Source of the DNA: DRKI01 sp011051875
Lineage (GTDB): Bacteria; Desulfobacterota; Desulfobulbia; Desulfobulbales; Desulfobulbaceae
DNA length: 64,000 bases
Assembly (NCBI GenBank): GCA_026990385.1
Contig: JALXDL010000037.1
Coordinates: forward strand, 1 to 64,000
Direction: 5' to 3'
The position numbers and the translations under genes are program-made. Below, piece by piece: positions 54,411 through 63,149 of the stretch (positions are counted from its first letter, which is position 1; each line of letters starts with the position of its first letter). The notes under the pieces are model-generated. The model did not search any database. It saw nothing but the letters and a program-made list of their open reading frames with translations, and had not been told where the DNA came from.

Positions 54411-55573
54411 AGATCGGCTACCTCGACTGCTTCTCCGGCATCGCCGGGGACATGCTCCTCGGCGCCCTGGTGGCCGCAGGCCTGCCCGAGGCGATCCTGC
54501 ACCGCAGCGTGGAGGAGCTGGGCCTGGCCGGATGCCGGGTTCGTGTTTCACATGAAACAATCAGCGGCCTGGCCGCCGTACGGGTCACGGTCCAGGCCGA
54601 CGGGGAGCAACCGCACCGCCGCCTGCGCCGGATCGAGGAGATCCTGGACCAGAGCCGGCTGCCCGGTCCGGTGCGGCAGCGGGCCGCGGCCATCTTCCGC
54701 CGCCTGGCCATGGCCGAGGCCGCGGTGCACGGCACCGGCGTCGACGAGGTGCACTTCCACGAGACCGGGGCCCTGGACGCCCTGGTGGACGTGGTCGGCG
54801 CGGTGGCCGGCCTGCAGCATCTCGGCATCGAACGGCTGGTCTGCTCGCCCCTGCCCATGCCGCGGGGCCATGTCCGCTGCGCGCACGGCGAGCTGCCCCT
54901 GCCCGCGCCCGCGGTCTGCGAGCTGCTCGCCGGCGTGCCGGTCCAGGGTGAGGACCTGGATCAGGAACTGGTCACCCCCACCGGGGCCGCCATTGTGCGG
55001 GAACTGGCAGCGCAGTTCGGCCCCCTGCCTCCCATGACCCTGGACCAGACCGGCTACGGCGCAGGGAGCACGCAGCGGCGGGACAGGCGGCCGAACCTGC
55101 TCCGGCTCATGATCGGCACCGGTTTCCCGGCCGCGGAAAGCCAGGAGGTGGAGGTCATGGAGACCCATCTCGATGACTGGAACCCGGAGACCTGGCCCCA
55201 CGTGGCCGAACGGCTCATGGCGGCCGGTGCCCTGGACGTGAGCCTTGCGCCCATCCAGATGAAGAAGGGACGGCCCGGATTCCTGCTGCGGGTGATCTCT
55301 GACCCGGCCCATTCCATTGCCCTGCGGGAGATCGTGTTCACGGAGACCAGTGCCATCGGCCTGCGCTTCCACCGCATGCAGCGCATGACCCTGCCCCGGC
55401 GGGAGGTGCTGGTCGATACTCCCTGGGGCGAGGTGCGCGCCAAGGAGATCCGCACCCCGGCCGGCACGGTCCTGACGCCCGAGTACGAGGCCTGCCGCCG
55501 GCTGGCAGAAGAACGCGGTGTTCCCCTGGCCACCGTGTACCGGGAGATCAGCCGCGGACCAGGGCGCGACTGA
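54407..55573 (+). CDS. larC: LarC-type nickel insertion protein
   Basis: A 388-residue member of the LarC family (TIGR00299), which inserts nickel into the pincer cofactor of lactate racemase. Family motifs: IGYLDCFSGIAGDMLLGALV at the start, EVHFHETGALDALVDVVG near residue 115, and TPTGAAIVRELA. Unlike the split larC of lactobacilli this is one frame. No larA, larB or larE is in the window, so the cofactor's target enzyme is elsewhere. ATG 54407 lies in the fmt stop overlap. Confidence 0.88.
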   Translation: MKIGYLDCFSGIAGDMLLGALVAAGLPEAILHRSVEELGLAGCRVRVSHETISGLAAVRVTVQADGEQPHRRLRRIEEILDQSRLPGPVRQRAAAIFRRLAMAEAAVHGTGVDEVHFHETGALDALVDVVGAVAGLQHLGIERLVCSPLPMPRGHVRCAHGELPLPAPAVCELLAGVPVQGEDLDQELVTPTGAAIVRELAAQFGPLPPMTLDQTGYGAGSTQRRDRRPNLLRLMIGTGFPAAESQEVEVMETHLDDWNPETWPHVAERLMAAGALDVSLAPIQMKKGRPGFLLRVISDPAHSIALREIVFTETSAIGLRFHRMQRMTLPRREVLVDTPWGEVRAKEIRTPAGTVLTPEYEACRRLAEERGVPLATVYREISRGPGRD

Positions 55574-55707
55574 CAATGGCCGACCCACGGACCACATCCC
55601 CTGGCCGGGAACGGTCCCGGCCCGTGAAGACCAGGGCCTGTTCAACACGACAGCCATACCGTCGGCACAACACCCCGCTTCCCTCTCCTCCTGTCTCCTG
55701 AGTCTCC

Positions 55708-56163
55708 ATGGATCGTCTCTACATGTTCATAGCCACCGGCGCCGGTAGCGGTTACCTGCCCGGGGCGCCTGGCACCTGGGGCTCCCTGGCCGGTGTCCTG
55801 CTCTGGCTGGCAGTGGGCCGGCTCGCGCTTGCCCCCTACCTGGCCATGCTCCTGTCGCTGCTGGTCATCGGCGTCATCGCCGCCGGCGCCGCGGAGAAGA
55901 TCGTTGACCGTCCCGATCCCGGGCTGGTAGTCATTGACGAGATCGCGGGCCAGCTGATCGTGCTCACCGGCGCGCCCCTGCAACTGCCGGTCCTCATTGC
56001 AGCCTTTGTTTTGTTCCGTTTTTTTGATATCCTGAAACCATTCCCCGCAGGCTGGCTGGACCGGCACATCCACGGCGGTCCGGGTATCATGCTCGACGAC
56101 GTGGTTGCCGGGCTTTACGGCCTCCTCGTTCTGCAGGCGGGAATCCACTTCCTGGGAGCATGA
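55708..56163 (+). CDS. pgpA: Phosphatidylglycerophosphatase A
   Basis: A 151-residue membrane phosphatase for phosphatidylglycerol synthesis. The PgpA motifs are seen: GSGYLPGAPGTWGSLAG near residue 12, VVIDEIAGQLIV and FRFFDILKPFPAGWLDR, plus MLDDVVAGLY. It ends in an ATGA overlap with the amidohydrolase gene. It follows larC after 134 bp and may be on a separate transcript. Confidence 0.93.
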   Translation: MDRLYMFIATGAGSGYLPGAPGTWGSLAGVLLWLAVGRLALAPYLAMLLSLLVIGVIAAGAAEKIVDRPDPGLVVIDEIAGQLIVLTGAPLQLPVLIAAFVLFRFFDILKPFPAGWLDRHIHGGPGIMLDDVVAGLYGLLVLQAGIHFLGA

Positions 56164-56960
56164 ACATGACACACGGCTGTATCGACTTTCACACCCACGC
56201 CTTTCCCGACCAGGTGGCCGCCAACGCCATCCCGGCCCTGGAAAAGAAGGGCAATGTCAAGGCCTACCTGAACGGAACCGTGGCCGACCTGCTCGCCTCC
56301 ATGGACCGGGCCGGCATCGAGCAGAGCGTCATCTGCTCCATCGCCACCAGGCCGGAGCAGTTCCGACCCATCCTCGACTGGTCACAGGCCATCCGCTCGC
56401 CGCGTATCATTCCTTTCCCCTCGGTCCACCCCGCTGACCCCGATCTCGAGGACCATGTACGCCAGGTAGCGGAGATGGGTTTCAAGGGCATCAAGCTCCA
56501 TCCCTACTACCAGGATTTCTTCCTCGATGATCCTGCCATGGACCCCCTCTACCGGGCCGTTGCCGACCAGGGGCTGCTGCTGGTCGTGCACACGGGTCAG
56601 GACATCGGTTTTCCTGCCGACGACCGGGCAGCGCCACAGCGCATCCTCAACCTGGCCAGGCAGCTGCCCACCCTGCGGCTGATCACCACCCATCTCGGCG
56701 GCTGGAACATGTGGGACGAGGTCCGCAGCACCCTCACCGGGCTGCCCATCTATATGGAGCTTTCCTTTTCCCTGGACTTTCTTGACCAGATCCGGCTGCG
56801 CGACATGATCGAATCGCACCCACCGGGTTATGTGCTGTTCGGCTCCGACTCACCCTGGGCCGACCAGGCCACCACCCTGAAGATGCTGGGCCGTCTCGGC
56901 CTGGACGACGAGATGTACCAGGGGATCATCCGCGAAAACGCCCTGGCCCTGCTGGCCTGA
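56160..56960 (+). CDS. Amidohydrolase-family (TIM-barrel) hydrolase
   Basis: A 266-residue metal-dependent hydrolase of the amidohydrolase 2 type. The N-terminal CIDFHTHAFPD gives the HxH metal ligands. Others are GIKLHPYYQDFF (strand 5-6 region), LVVHTGQDIGFP, ITTHLGGW and a late FGSDSPW with the catalytic aspartate. The substrate (for example a lactone or decarboxylation substrate) is unknown. It is translationally coupled to pgpA. Confidence 0.87.
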   Translation: MNMTHGCIDFHTHAFPDQVAANAIPALEKKGNVKAYLNGTVADLLASMDRAGIEQSVICSIATRPEQFRPILDWSQAIRSPRIIPFPSVHPADPDLEDHVRQVAEMGFKGIKLHPYYQDFFLDDPAMDPLYRAVADQGLLLVVHTGQDIGFPADDRAAPQRILNLARQLPTLRLITTHLGGWNMWDEVRSTLTGLPIYMELSFSLDFLDQIRLRDMIESHPPGYVLFGSDSPWADQATTLKMLGRLGLDDEMYQGIIRENALALLA

Positions 56961-57044
56961 GACAGGTGTCCCCTCCGGTGCGGCGGGGGCACCTGTGATG
57001 GCTTACGGTTACAGAAGGCCCCGGGGGCCACTGACAGGAAACAG

Positions 57045-57077
57045 CAACGCCCGGCCATGATAAATGGCCGGGCGTTG
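57045..57077. terminator. Bidirectional terminator-like hairpin
   Basis: CAACGCCCGGCCAT-GATAA-ATGGCCGGGCGTTG, a perfect 14-bp stem between the amidohydrolase (plus) and the small hydrophobic gene (minus). T-runs are weak on both sides, but the position fits the end of both transcripts. Confidence 0.65.
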
Positions 57078-57138
57078 TCGTCTGAGGAGGGGCAGAGGGA
57101 GGCTGCCCTTGGAGGATACGTGTGTGGTGTTGAACTCT

Positions 57139-57357
57139 TTACATGCCGGTTACAGCGCTGAACCAGGCCTTGGCCAGGGCAATGGGTCCGCCGGCGGCGA
57201 TCATGCCGGCAGCCAGGCTGGCAAGGGCCCACAGACCGACGATGGCGCCGGCTACGCCCAAGGTGACCAGTGTACCCCGGGAGACTTCCGCCTCAACGGC
57301 TACGTTGGTCTTTTCACTGGTTCTGGACTTGACGATGGTGTTGGTATTGGCGGTCAT
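57139..57357 (-). CDS. Small hydrophobic protein, 72 residues
   Basis: Not recognised. A polar, threonine/asparagine-rich N-terminus (MTANTNTIVKSRTSEK) is followed by a long hydrophobic helix (VTLGVAGAIVGLWALASLAA) and a shorter hydrophobic tail ending AWFSAVTGM. ATG 57357 has GCAGGAGG 8 bp upstream, so the gene looks real. It is probably a single-pass or hairpin inner-membrane peptide. It is monocistronic, with a terminator-like hairpin 62 bp past the stop. Confidence 0.6.
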   Translation of the reverse strand: MTANTNTIVKSRTSEKTNVAVEAEVSRGTLVTLGVAGAIVGLWALASLAAGMIAAGGPIALAKAWFSAVTGM

Positions 57358-57624
57358 GGTGGTACCTCCTGCAATATGTGGACTCAAGATCTGTCTCGCA
57401 TGTTCTTCATACGATGCATTCGCTTTTGTCTTTTATATTGCAGAGACCGTGCCATATTAAAATATTCAATAAAATCAAAGAAAACAAAGAACCAGTCCCC
57501 GAAACCCATGCCAAAATGACAAGCCGCCTTGCCATGCTGACAAAAGGCAAGCGTTCCCAGGGCACCCCATCTGCACGCGCTCGAACCGCACAATATAGGG
57601 GCTGTTTGATTATCCCCCGGTCTT

Positions 57625-58848
57625 TCAGGCCAGGGCCCCGCGGATCCGCTCCATGGCCCTGCTCACATTGTCAAAAGAGTTGAAGGCAGAGAGCCGGATG
57701 TATCCCTGTCCGCACTTGCCGAACCCGGCGCCGGGCGTGCAGACCACGCCGGCCTTTTCCAGGAGCAGGTCAAAGAACTCCCAGGAGTCCCGATCACCCC
57801 ATATCCAGATATAGGGCGAGTTGTCCCCGCCAACCAGTTCATAGCCGAGATCCCTCATTGCACCTGCGATATGGGCCGCGTTGCGCAGGTAGGCGTCGGT
57901 CAGCTCCCGGACCTGGGCCTGGCCCTCCTCGGAATAGACCGCCTCGGCCGCCCGCTGGACCGGGTAGGAGACCCCGTTGAACTTGGTGCAGTGGCGCCGG
58001 TTCCAGAGCGGGTGCACCGGCTGGCGGTTCCCGGCCGAGTCCCAGGCCGTGCATTCCTTTGGCACCACGGTATAGGCGCAGCGGGTACCGGTGAAGCCGG
58101 CGTTCTTGGAAAAGCTGCGAAACTCGATGGCCACCTCGCGTGCGCCCTCGATCTCGTAGATGGAATGGGGCAGGGAATCGTCACGGATAAAGGACTCGTA
58201 GGCGGCATCAAAGAGGATGAGCGCCTTCTGGTCACGGGCAAAATCGACCCAGGCGGCAAGCTGCTCGCGGCTGATGGTGGAGCCGGTGGGATTGTTGGGA
58301 AAACAGAGATAGATCAGGTCCACCGGTTCGTCGGGCAGGGCTGGCACATAGTTGTTCTCCCGCATGGAATCAAGGTAGACGACTCCCTGGTAGCGGCCGT
58401 CGGCAAAGGGGCCGGTACGGCCGGCCATGACGTTGGTATCCAGGTAGACGGGATAGACCGGGTCCGGGATGGCGACCCGGGCGTCAACGGAAAAAAGTTC
58501 CTGGATATTGCCGGTATCGCACTTGGCCCCGTCGGAGACAAAGATCTCGTCGACCGATATATCGGCGCCCCGGGCCCGGAAATCGTGCTCGGCAATGGCC
58601 TGGCGGAGAAACTCGTAGCCCTGTTCAGGCCCATAGCCCCGGAAGGTGGCGTCATCGGCCATCTCGTCCACTGCCCGGTGAAAGGCCTGTACGCAGGCCC
58701 GGGGCAGGGCCCTGGTCACATCGCCGATCCCGAGCTTGATCACCTCCCGGTCCGGGTGCTTTTCCTGGAAATCAGCAACCCGGCGGGCGATATCGGAAAA
58801 GAGGTATGATGCCTGCAGTTTCAGGTAGTTTTCATTGATCTTCAGCAT
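57625..58848 (-). CDS. dapL: LL-diaminopimelate aminotransferase
   Basis: A 407-residue PLP enzyme that converts tetrahydrodipicolinate directly to LL-diaminopimelate for lysine and peptidoglycan. Features: KINENYLKLQASYLFSDIAR at the start, DVTRALP, FVSDGAKCDTGNIQELF, LCFPNNPTGS and the PLP-lysine loop SFSKNAGFTGTRC. DapL is typical of Desulfobacterota, chlamydiae, methanogens and plants. ATG 58848 matches the family start; the longer frame upstream is noise. It follows lptC after 124 bp. Confidence 0.95.
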   Translation of the reverse strand: MLKINENYLKLQASYLFSDIARRVADFQEKHPDREVIKLGIGDVTRALPRACVQAFHRAVDEMADDATFRGYGPEQGYEFLRQAIAEHDFRARGADISVDEIFVSDGAKCDTGNIQELFSVDARVAIPDPVYPVYLDTNVMAGRTGPFADGRYQGVVYLDSMRENNYVPALPDEPVDLIYLCFPNNPTGSTISREQLAAWVDFARDQKALILFDAAYESFIRDDSLPHSIYEIEGAREVAIEFRSFSKNAGFTGTRCAYTVVPKECTAWDSAGNRQPVHPLWNRRHCTKFNGVSYPVQRAAEAVYSEEGQAQVRELTDAYLRNAAHIAGAMRDLGYELVGGDNSPYIWIWGDRDSWEFFDLLLEKAGVVCTPGAGFGKCGQGYIRLSAFNSFDNVSRAMERIRGALA

Positions 58849-58972
58849 AGTATTCTTCTCGTTCTTGGAAATCTGGAAAAACAGGGGCCCGGAATGAATC
58901 GGACCTCCCTGGCACACATCAAACCGGACAGTACATGCAGCTGTTCCGGCAACATTCCTCCGCGGCAACGGC

Positions 58973-59542
58973 TCAGATATCCACGATCACGCCGTTACTG
59001 AAATCATAGCCGTCCGTGGAGAGATCGTAGTCCATGCGGCCGGCGCGGATGGTGAATCCCTTGCCCACGATCTCGACGTCCACCGGGCTGATCACCATCT
59101 TGGTCTGGTCGTAATAGTGGAGGAGGTCGGTGTAAAGGACTTCGTGGGTGGCAGGCTTCCTGACCACCACGGAATCGATCAGGATCAGGTGCCGCTCATC
59201 GAGGTAGTAGGTGCCGCGGTTGCTGGAGATCCGGATGGGCTGCTTGGGATCCTTGCCGACGTAGAGGGCATCGACCCCGATCATGCCCAGCTCCCGGTCG
59301 GTCCTGCCGGTGAATGCCCGCGCAGCCTTGATGATCCACTCCTTGCGCCCCTCACTGTTCAGGGTGATGGTGATGGAATCCATGATGAAGTTCTGGCTCT
59401 CCCCCTCGCCACTGCCGGGCAGGCTGGCCTCGAAATCGCCCCGCGGCGTCAGAAAGGAGACCAGGGCCGGTTTCCAGAGCGGACCGGAAACAAAGAGCAG
59501 GACCGGAATGAGCCAAAGCAGATTGCGCGGATTTTTCATCAT
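58973..59542 (-). CDS. lptC: LPS export protein LptC
   Basis: A 189-residue bitopic protein that passes LPS from LptB2FG to LptA. One N-terminal helix (NLLWLIPVLLFVSGPLW) is followed by a beta-jellyroll with alternating strands, such as RISSNRGTYYLDERHLILI. Sequence conservation in the family is low; the call rests on this layout and the kdsA-kdsC neighbours. It overlaps kdsC by ATGA. The usual next genes lptA and lptB are not here. Confidence 0.83.
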   Translation of the reverse strand: MMKNPRNLLWLIPVLLFVSGPLWKPALVSFLTPRGDFEASLPGSGEGESQNFIMDSITITLNSEGRKEWIIKAARAFTGRTDRELGMIGVDALYVGKDPKQPIRISSNRGTYYLDERHLILIDSVVVRKPATHEVLYTDLLHYYDQTKMVISPVDVEIVGKGFTIRAGRMDYDLSTDGYDFSNGVIVDI

Positions 59543-60186
59543 CGGTCATAGCGGGCCAGGGCGGCGGCCAGGGCGCCCCGCGCCTCGAGCAGCAGGTCGC
59601 AGACCTCGCGCACCGCGCCATGGCCGCCACCCTGGCCGGTGACATAGTGGACCCGCTGCCGCACCTCGGCCACGGCGTCGGCGGGCGCAAGTGCCAGTCC
59701 CACCCGGCCCAGCAGGGGCAGGTCCAGCCAGTCGTCGCCCATGTAGGCGGTCTGGGGCGGCCGCAGCCCGCTTGCGGCCAGGATCTCCTCGTAGACCGCG
59801 AGCTTGTCCCTGCACCCCTGGTAGACATGGGCCAGGCCCAGGTCGGCGGCCCGGCGCCGCACCGCCTCCGAGGTCCGGGCCGTGATCAGGCCCACCTCCA
59901 CCCCTCCGTCCTGGAGGATGCGGAGCCCGAACCCGTCCCGGGTGTTGAATCCCTTGCTTTCCCCGCCATCGCTGGTGTACATGATGGTCCCGTCCGTGAG
60001 CACACCGTCCACGTCGAGCAGGAGAAGACGGACCTGCCTGGCCCTGGGCAGCACGCTTTTCCAGGCAGCGCTGCGCGCAAGCGGACGGTTGCGGGCCAGG
60101 GCCCGTTCCCGCAGGGCCGAGGTCAGCTCGCAGTCCGAGGGATAGCCCTCCTTGCCGGACAGACCGCAGCTACCGTGATCCATCAT
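59539..60186 (-). CDS. kdsC: KDO-8-phosphate phosphatase
   Basis: A 215-residue HAD-family phosphatase that makes KDO from KDO-8-phosphate. HAD motifs: LLLDVDGVLTDG (motif I) near residue 56, motif II ITARTS, the lysine in CRDKLAVYEEI and YMGDDWLDLPLL (motif IV). The start at 60186 overlaps the end of kdsA and gives ~50 residues before motif I, longer than usual (10-20). An internal start is therefore possible, but no better ribosome-binding site was found. Confidence 0.9.
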   Translation of the reverse strand: MMDHGSCGLSGKEGYPSDCELTSALRERALARNRPLARSAAWKSVLPRARQVRLLLLDVDGVLTDGTIMYTSDGGESKGFNTRDGFGLRILQDGGVEVGLITARTSEAVRRRAADLGLAHVYQGCRDKLAVYEEILAASGLRPPQTAYMGDDWLDLPLLGRVGLALAPADAVAEVRQRVHYVTGQGGGHGAVREVCDLLLEARGALAAALARYDR

Positions 60187-61024
60187 TCTCTTCCCCGGTT
60201 GCGGCGGTCCGGATGGCCAAAAGCTGCCTGAGCAGGGGCTCCACCTGGTCCAGGGGCCAGGAGTTGGGGCCGTCACAGAGGGCATGGTCTGGGTCGGGAT
60301 GCACCTCCATGAACAGACCGTCGATGCCAGCGGCCACCGCCGCCCGGGCAAGCGGCGGGATGAACTCGCGCTGGCCGCCGGAACAGCCGTCGCCGCCGCC
60401 GGGGAGCTGCACGGAATGGGTGGCGTCGTAGACCACGGGACAGCCCAGGGAGCGCATTACCGGAAGCGACCGCATGTCCACCACCAGGTTGTTGTAGCCG
60501 AAACTGGCGCCCCGCTCGGTGAGCAGGATGCGGTCGCAGCCCGCGGCCCGCAGCTTGTTCACAGCGTGCCGCATGTCCCAGGGCGAGACAAACTGGCCCT
60601 TTTTCAGGTTCACCGGCCGGCCCGACTTGGCCACCGCCACCAGCAGATCGGTCTGGCGGCAGAGAAAGGCCGGGATCTGGATGATGTCGAGGACATCGGC
60701 GGCCATTGCCACCTGGGCCACCTCGTGGATGTCCGAGACCACCGGCACCCCCACCTCGCTGCGCACCCGGGCCAGCTGGCGCAGGCCCTTTTCCAGGCCC
60801 GGCCCGCGGAACGAGTCCAGGGAGGTGCGGTTGGCCTTGTCAAAGGAGGCCTTGAACACGTAGGAGATCCCCAGCCGCTCCGCGATCATCTTCATCTCGC
60901 GGGCTATCTCCCAGGCCAGCTCGCCCGACTCGAGCACGCAGGGACCGGCCAGGAGCAGGAGCGGGCATCCCGGCCCCACCTCGATGGGCGCTGACTGGTT
61001 GTTGATGACAACGGTTTCGGTCAT
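60170..61024 (-). CDS. kdsA: KDO-8-phosphate synthase
   Basis: A 284-residue aldolase that joins phosphoenolpyruvate and arabinose-5-phosphate. Family segments: LLLAGPCVLESGELAWEIA, FKASFDKANRTS, VSDIHEVAQVAMAADVLDIIQIPAFLCRQTDLL, LTERGASFGYNNLVVDMRSLP and DATHSVQLPGG. It lies in a coupled block: its start overlaps pyrG (ATGA) and its end overlaps kdsC. Confidence 0.97.
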   Translation of the reverse strand: MTETVVINNQSAPIEVGPGCPLLLLAGPCVLESGELAWEIAREMKMIAERLGISYVFKASFDKANRTSLDSFRGPGLEKGLRQLARVRSEVGVPVVSDIHEVAQVAMAADVLDIIQIPAFLCRQTDLLVAVAKSGRPVNLKKGQFVSPWDMRHAVNKLRAAGCDRILLTERGASFGYNNLVVDMRSLPVMRSLGCPVVYDATHSVQLPGGGDGCSGGQREFIPPLARAAVAAGIDGLFMEVHPDPDHALCDGPNSWPLDQVEPLLRQLLAIRTAATGEENDGSR

Positions 61025-62688
61025 GCCCTCTCCTTCTGTGCCTGCCGGGCCTCCAGGGCCGCCCGGATGAAATCACGGAACAGGGGATGCGGCTTCATGG
61101 GCTTGGACTTGAACTCGGGATGGAACTGGCAGCCGAGAAACCAGGGATGGTCGTCCAGCTCCACGATCTCGACCAGGGTCTCGTCGGGCGATGTGCCGGA
61201 GACCACCAGGCCGGCCTCCTCGAGCCGCTCCCGGAACTCGTTGTTGAACTCGTAGCGGTGCCGGTGCCGCTCGCTGATCTCCTCTTCGCCGTAGGCCCTG
61301 GCCGCAAGCGTTCCCGGGATCAGGCGGCAGGGATAGGCGCCCAACCGCAGGGTGCCGCCCATGTCCGAGTTCTCGTCCCTGACCTCGGTCTTGCCGGTAC
61401 GGAAATCGAACCACTCCTTCATCAGGTAGATGACCGGGTAGGGGGTGCCCGGATCGAGCTCGGTGGAGTGCGCTCCTTCCAGTTTCGCGATATTCCGCGC
61501 AAACTCGACCACCGCGAGCTGCATGCCCAGGCAGATGCCGAAAAAGGGCACCCTGTTCTGCCGAGCATGGGTGATGGCCCGGATCTTGCCCTCCGTGCCC
61601 CGGCTGCCGAAGCCACCCGGCACCAGGATACCGTCACACTCCTCGAGCTGCTCGATCCCACCGCCGCTCTCCAGCTCGTCGGCGCTGATGTACTTCAGCT
61701 CCACCCGTGCCTCGTTGGCAATGCCGCCGTGCACCAAGGCCTCGTGCAGGCTCTTGTAGGACTCCTTGAGATCCACGTACTTGCCGGTAATACCGATGGT
61801 CACCGTGTGTTTCGGGTTCTTTATCTTGTGCACCAGTTCCTGCCAGGGCCGGATGTGGGGCGCGCCGGTCCAGATGCCCAGTTTCTCGAGGATGCGGTCG
61901 TCCACGCCCTCCTCGTGCAGCCGCAGGGGCACCTCGTAGATGGAATCGACATCAATGGCCGTGATCACCGATTCCGGCTCCACGTTGCAGAACAGGGCGA
62001 TCTTCTTCTTCAGGTCCGCGTTCAGGGGAACCTCGGTGCGGCACATCAGGATGTCGGGCTGGATGCCTGAGGCGAGCAGCTCCTTAACCGAGTGCTGGGT
62101 GGGCTTGGTCTTGACCTCGCCCGCGGTCTTGATGTAGGGCACCAGCGTCAGGTGGATGAACAGGGTGTACTCGCGGCCCAGGTCGCCGCGCAACTGGCGA
62201 ATGGCCTCGACAAAGGGCAGCCCCTCGATGTCGCCGATGGTGCCGCCGATCTCGATGATGGCCACGTCCACGGTGCCGTCAAGCTGGAGCACGGCCCGCT
62301 TGATCTCGTCGGTGATGTGCGGGATGACCTGGACCGTGCCGCCCAGGTATTCGCCACGCCGCTCTTTCATGATCACCGAGTAGTAGATGCGGCCCGAGGT
62401 GTAGTTGTTGATCTGGGCCATGACCGCATTGGTGTAGCGCTCGTAGTGTCCCATGTCCAGGTCGGTCTCGGCCCCGTCGTCGGTGACATAGACCTCACCG
62501 TGCTGAAAAGGGTTCATGGTGCCGGGATCGACATTGATATAGGGGTCGAGCTTCTGAAAGGTCACGGTCATGCCCCGGCTCTCGAGCAGGGAACCGATGG
62601 CGGCAGCGGCAAGACCCTTGCCGAGGGAGGAGAGCACACCGCCGGTGATAAAAATGAACTTTGTCTTCTTGGTCGGTTGTATTTTCAT
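61021..62688 (-). CDS. pyrG: CTP synthase
   Basis: A 555-residue enzyme that aminates UTP to CTP. The N-terminal synthase half has FIFITGGVLSSLGKGLAAAAIGSLL and KLDPYINVDPGTMNPFQHGEV. The C-terminal glutamine amidotransferase half has FFGICLGMQ with the catalytic cysteine and QFHPEFKS with the histidine. It is first of the pyrG-kdsA-kdsC-lptC block; CTP is needed to activate KDO, which fits. A terminator-like hairpin in the leader suggests attenuation. Confidence 0.97.
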   Translation of the reverse strand: MKIQPTKKTKFIFITGGVLSSLGKGLAAAAIGSLLESRGMTVTFQKLDPYINVDPGTMNPFQHGEVYVTDDGAETDLDMGHYERYTNAVMAQINNYTSGRIYYSVIMKERRGEYLGGTVQVIPHITDEIKRAVLQLDGTVDVAIIEIGGTIGDIEGLPFVEAIRQLRGDLGREYTLFIHLTLVPYIKTAGEVKTKPTQHSVKELLASGIQPDILMCRTEVPLNADLKKKIALFCNVEPESVITAIDVDSIYEVPLRLHEEGVDDRILEKLGIWTGAPHIRPWQELVHKIKNPKHTVTIGITGKYVDLKESYKSLHEALVHGGIANEARVELKYISADELESGGGIEQLEECDGILVPGGFGSRGTEGKIRAITHARQNRVPFFGICLGMQLAVVEFARNIAKLEGAHSTELDPGTPYPVIYLMKEWFDFRTGKTEVRDENSDMGGTLRLGAYPCRLIPGTLAARAYGEEEISERHRHRYEFNNEFRERLEEAGLVVSGTSPDETLVEIVELDDHPWFLGCQFHPEFKSKPMKPHPLFRDFIRAALEARQAQKERA

Positions 62689-62706
62689 GCCACCATCCTT
62701 TCACGT

Positions 62707-62736
62707 GAAAAAAGAAAAGGGCAGCCTGCGGCTGCC
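62707..62736 (-). terminator. Terminator-like hairpin in the pyrG leader
   Basis: On the minus strand GGCAGCC-GCA-GGCTGCC is followed by CTTTTCTTTTTTC. It lies between a possible promoter (TACAAT) and the pyrG start, where it could act as an attenuator. Confidence 0.5.
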
Positions 62737-63017
62737 TGCATTGTAACCGGAAAACATACACCATCCATGGCCGGTTTACAAGATTCGCCGATTTCGATTT
62801 TTCCTGACAGGCCGGTGCCGGAAAGGGAGCAACCGTTCACCGGGGCGCGATCGCCTTGGCATTTTCTCTGGAATGTTGACGGTTACCAGTACTCCATTTC
62901 CGTTCAGGCAGGCCGCCGGGTCGTGGGGTGTCCCAGGCACCCCGCCCCTGCACCCTCGCGCTGGACCGCATTTTCGGGCGACTGCTGCGACCTCGACGGG
63001 GGCCGACGGGAAAGAGC

Positions 63018-63046
63018 TTGGAATATCAAAGAAATATTGGTAAATT
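63018..63046 (+). promoter_or_regulatory. Candidate promoter of the CsgG-like gene
   Basis: TTGGAA (63018-63023), 17-bp spacer, TAAATT (63041-63046), ~100 bp before the ATG. Confidence 0.45.
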
Positions 63047-63149
63047 GTAGTCCTGGTTCAGGTCGTCCGAGGATACCGGCAACAGGGTGCCCCGCAAGGG
63101 AAACATGCCCCTCTTGCAGCACCATCACCTCTACTTTCGAGGAAACACC

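Larger units (their letters stand above)
62689..63149. other. Divergent intergenic region of pyrG and the CsgG-like gene
   Basis: About 460 bp. The left end holds the pyrG leader with a TTTCACGTGAAA palindrome (62699-62710), the hairpin listed separately and a TACAAT hexamer upstream of it on the minus strand. The right end holds the candidate promoter of the next gene. The middle is GC-rich with no supported gene. Confidence 0.55.
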
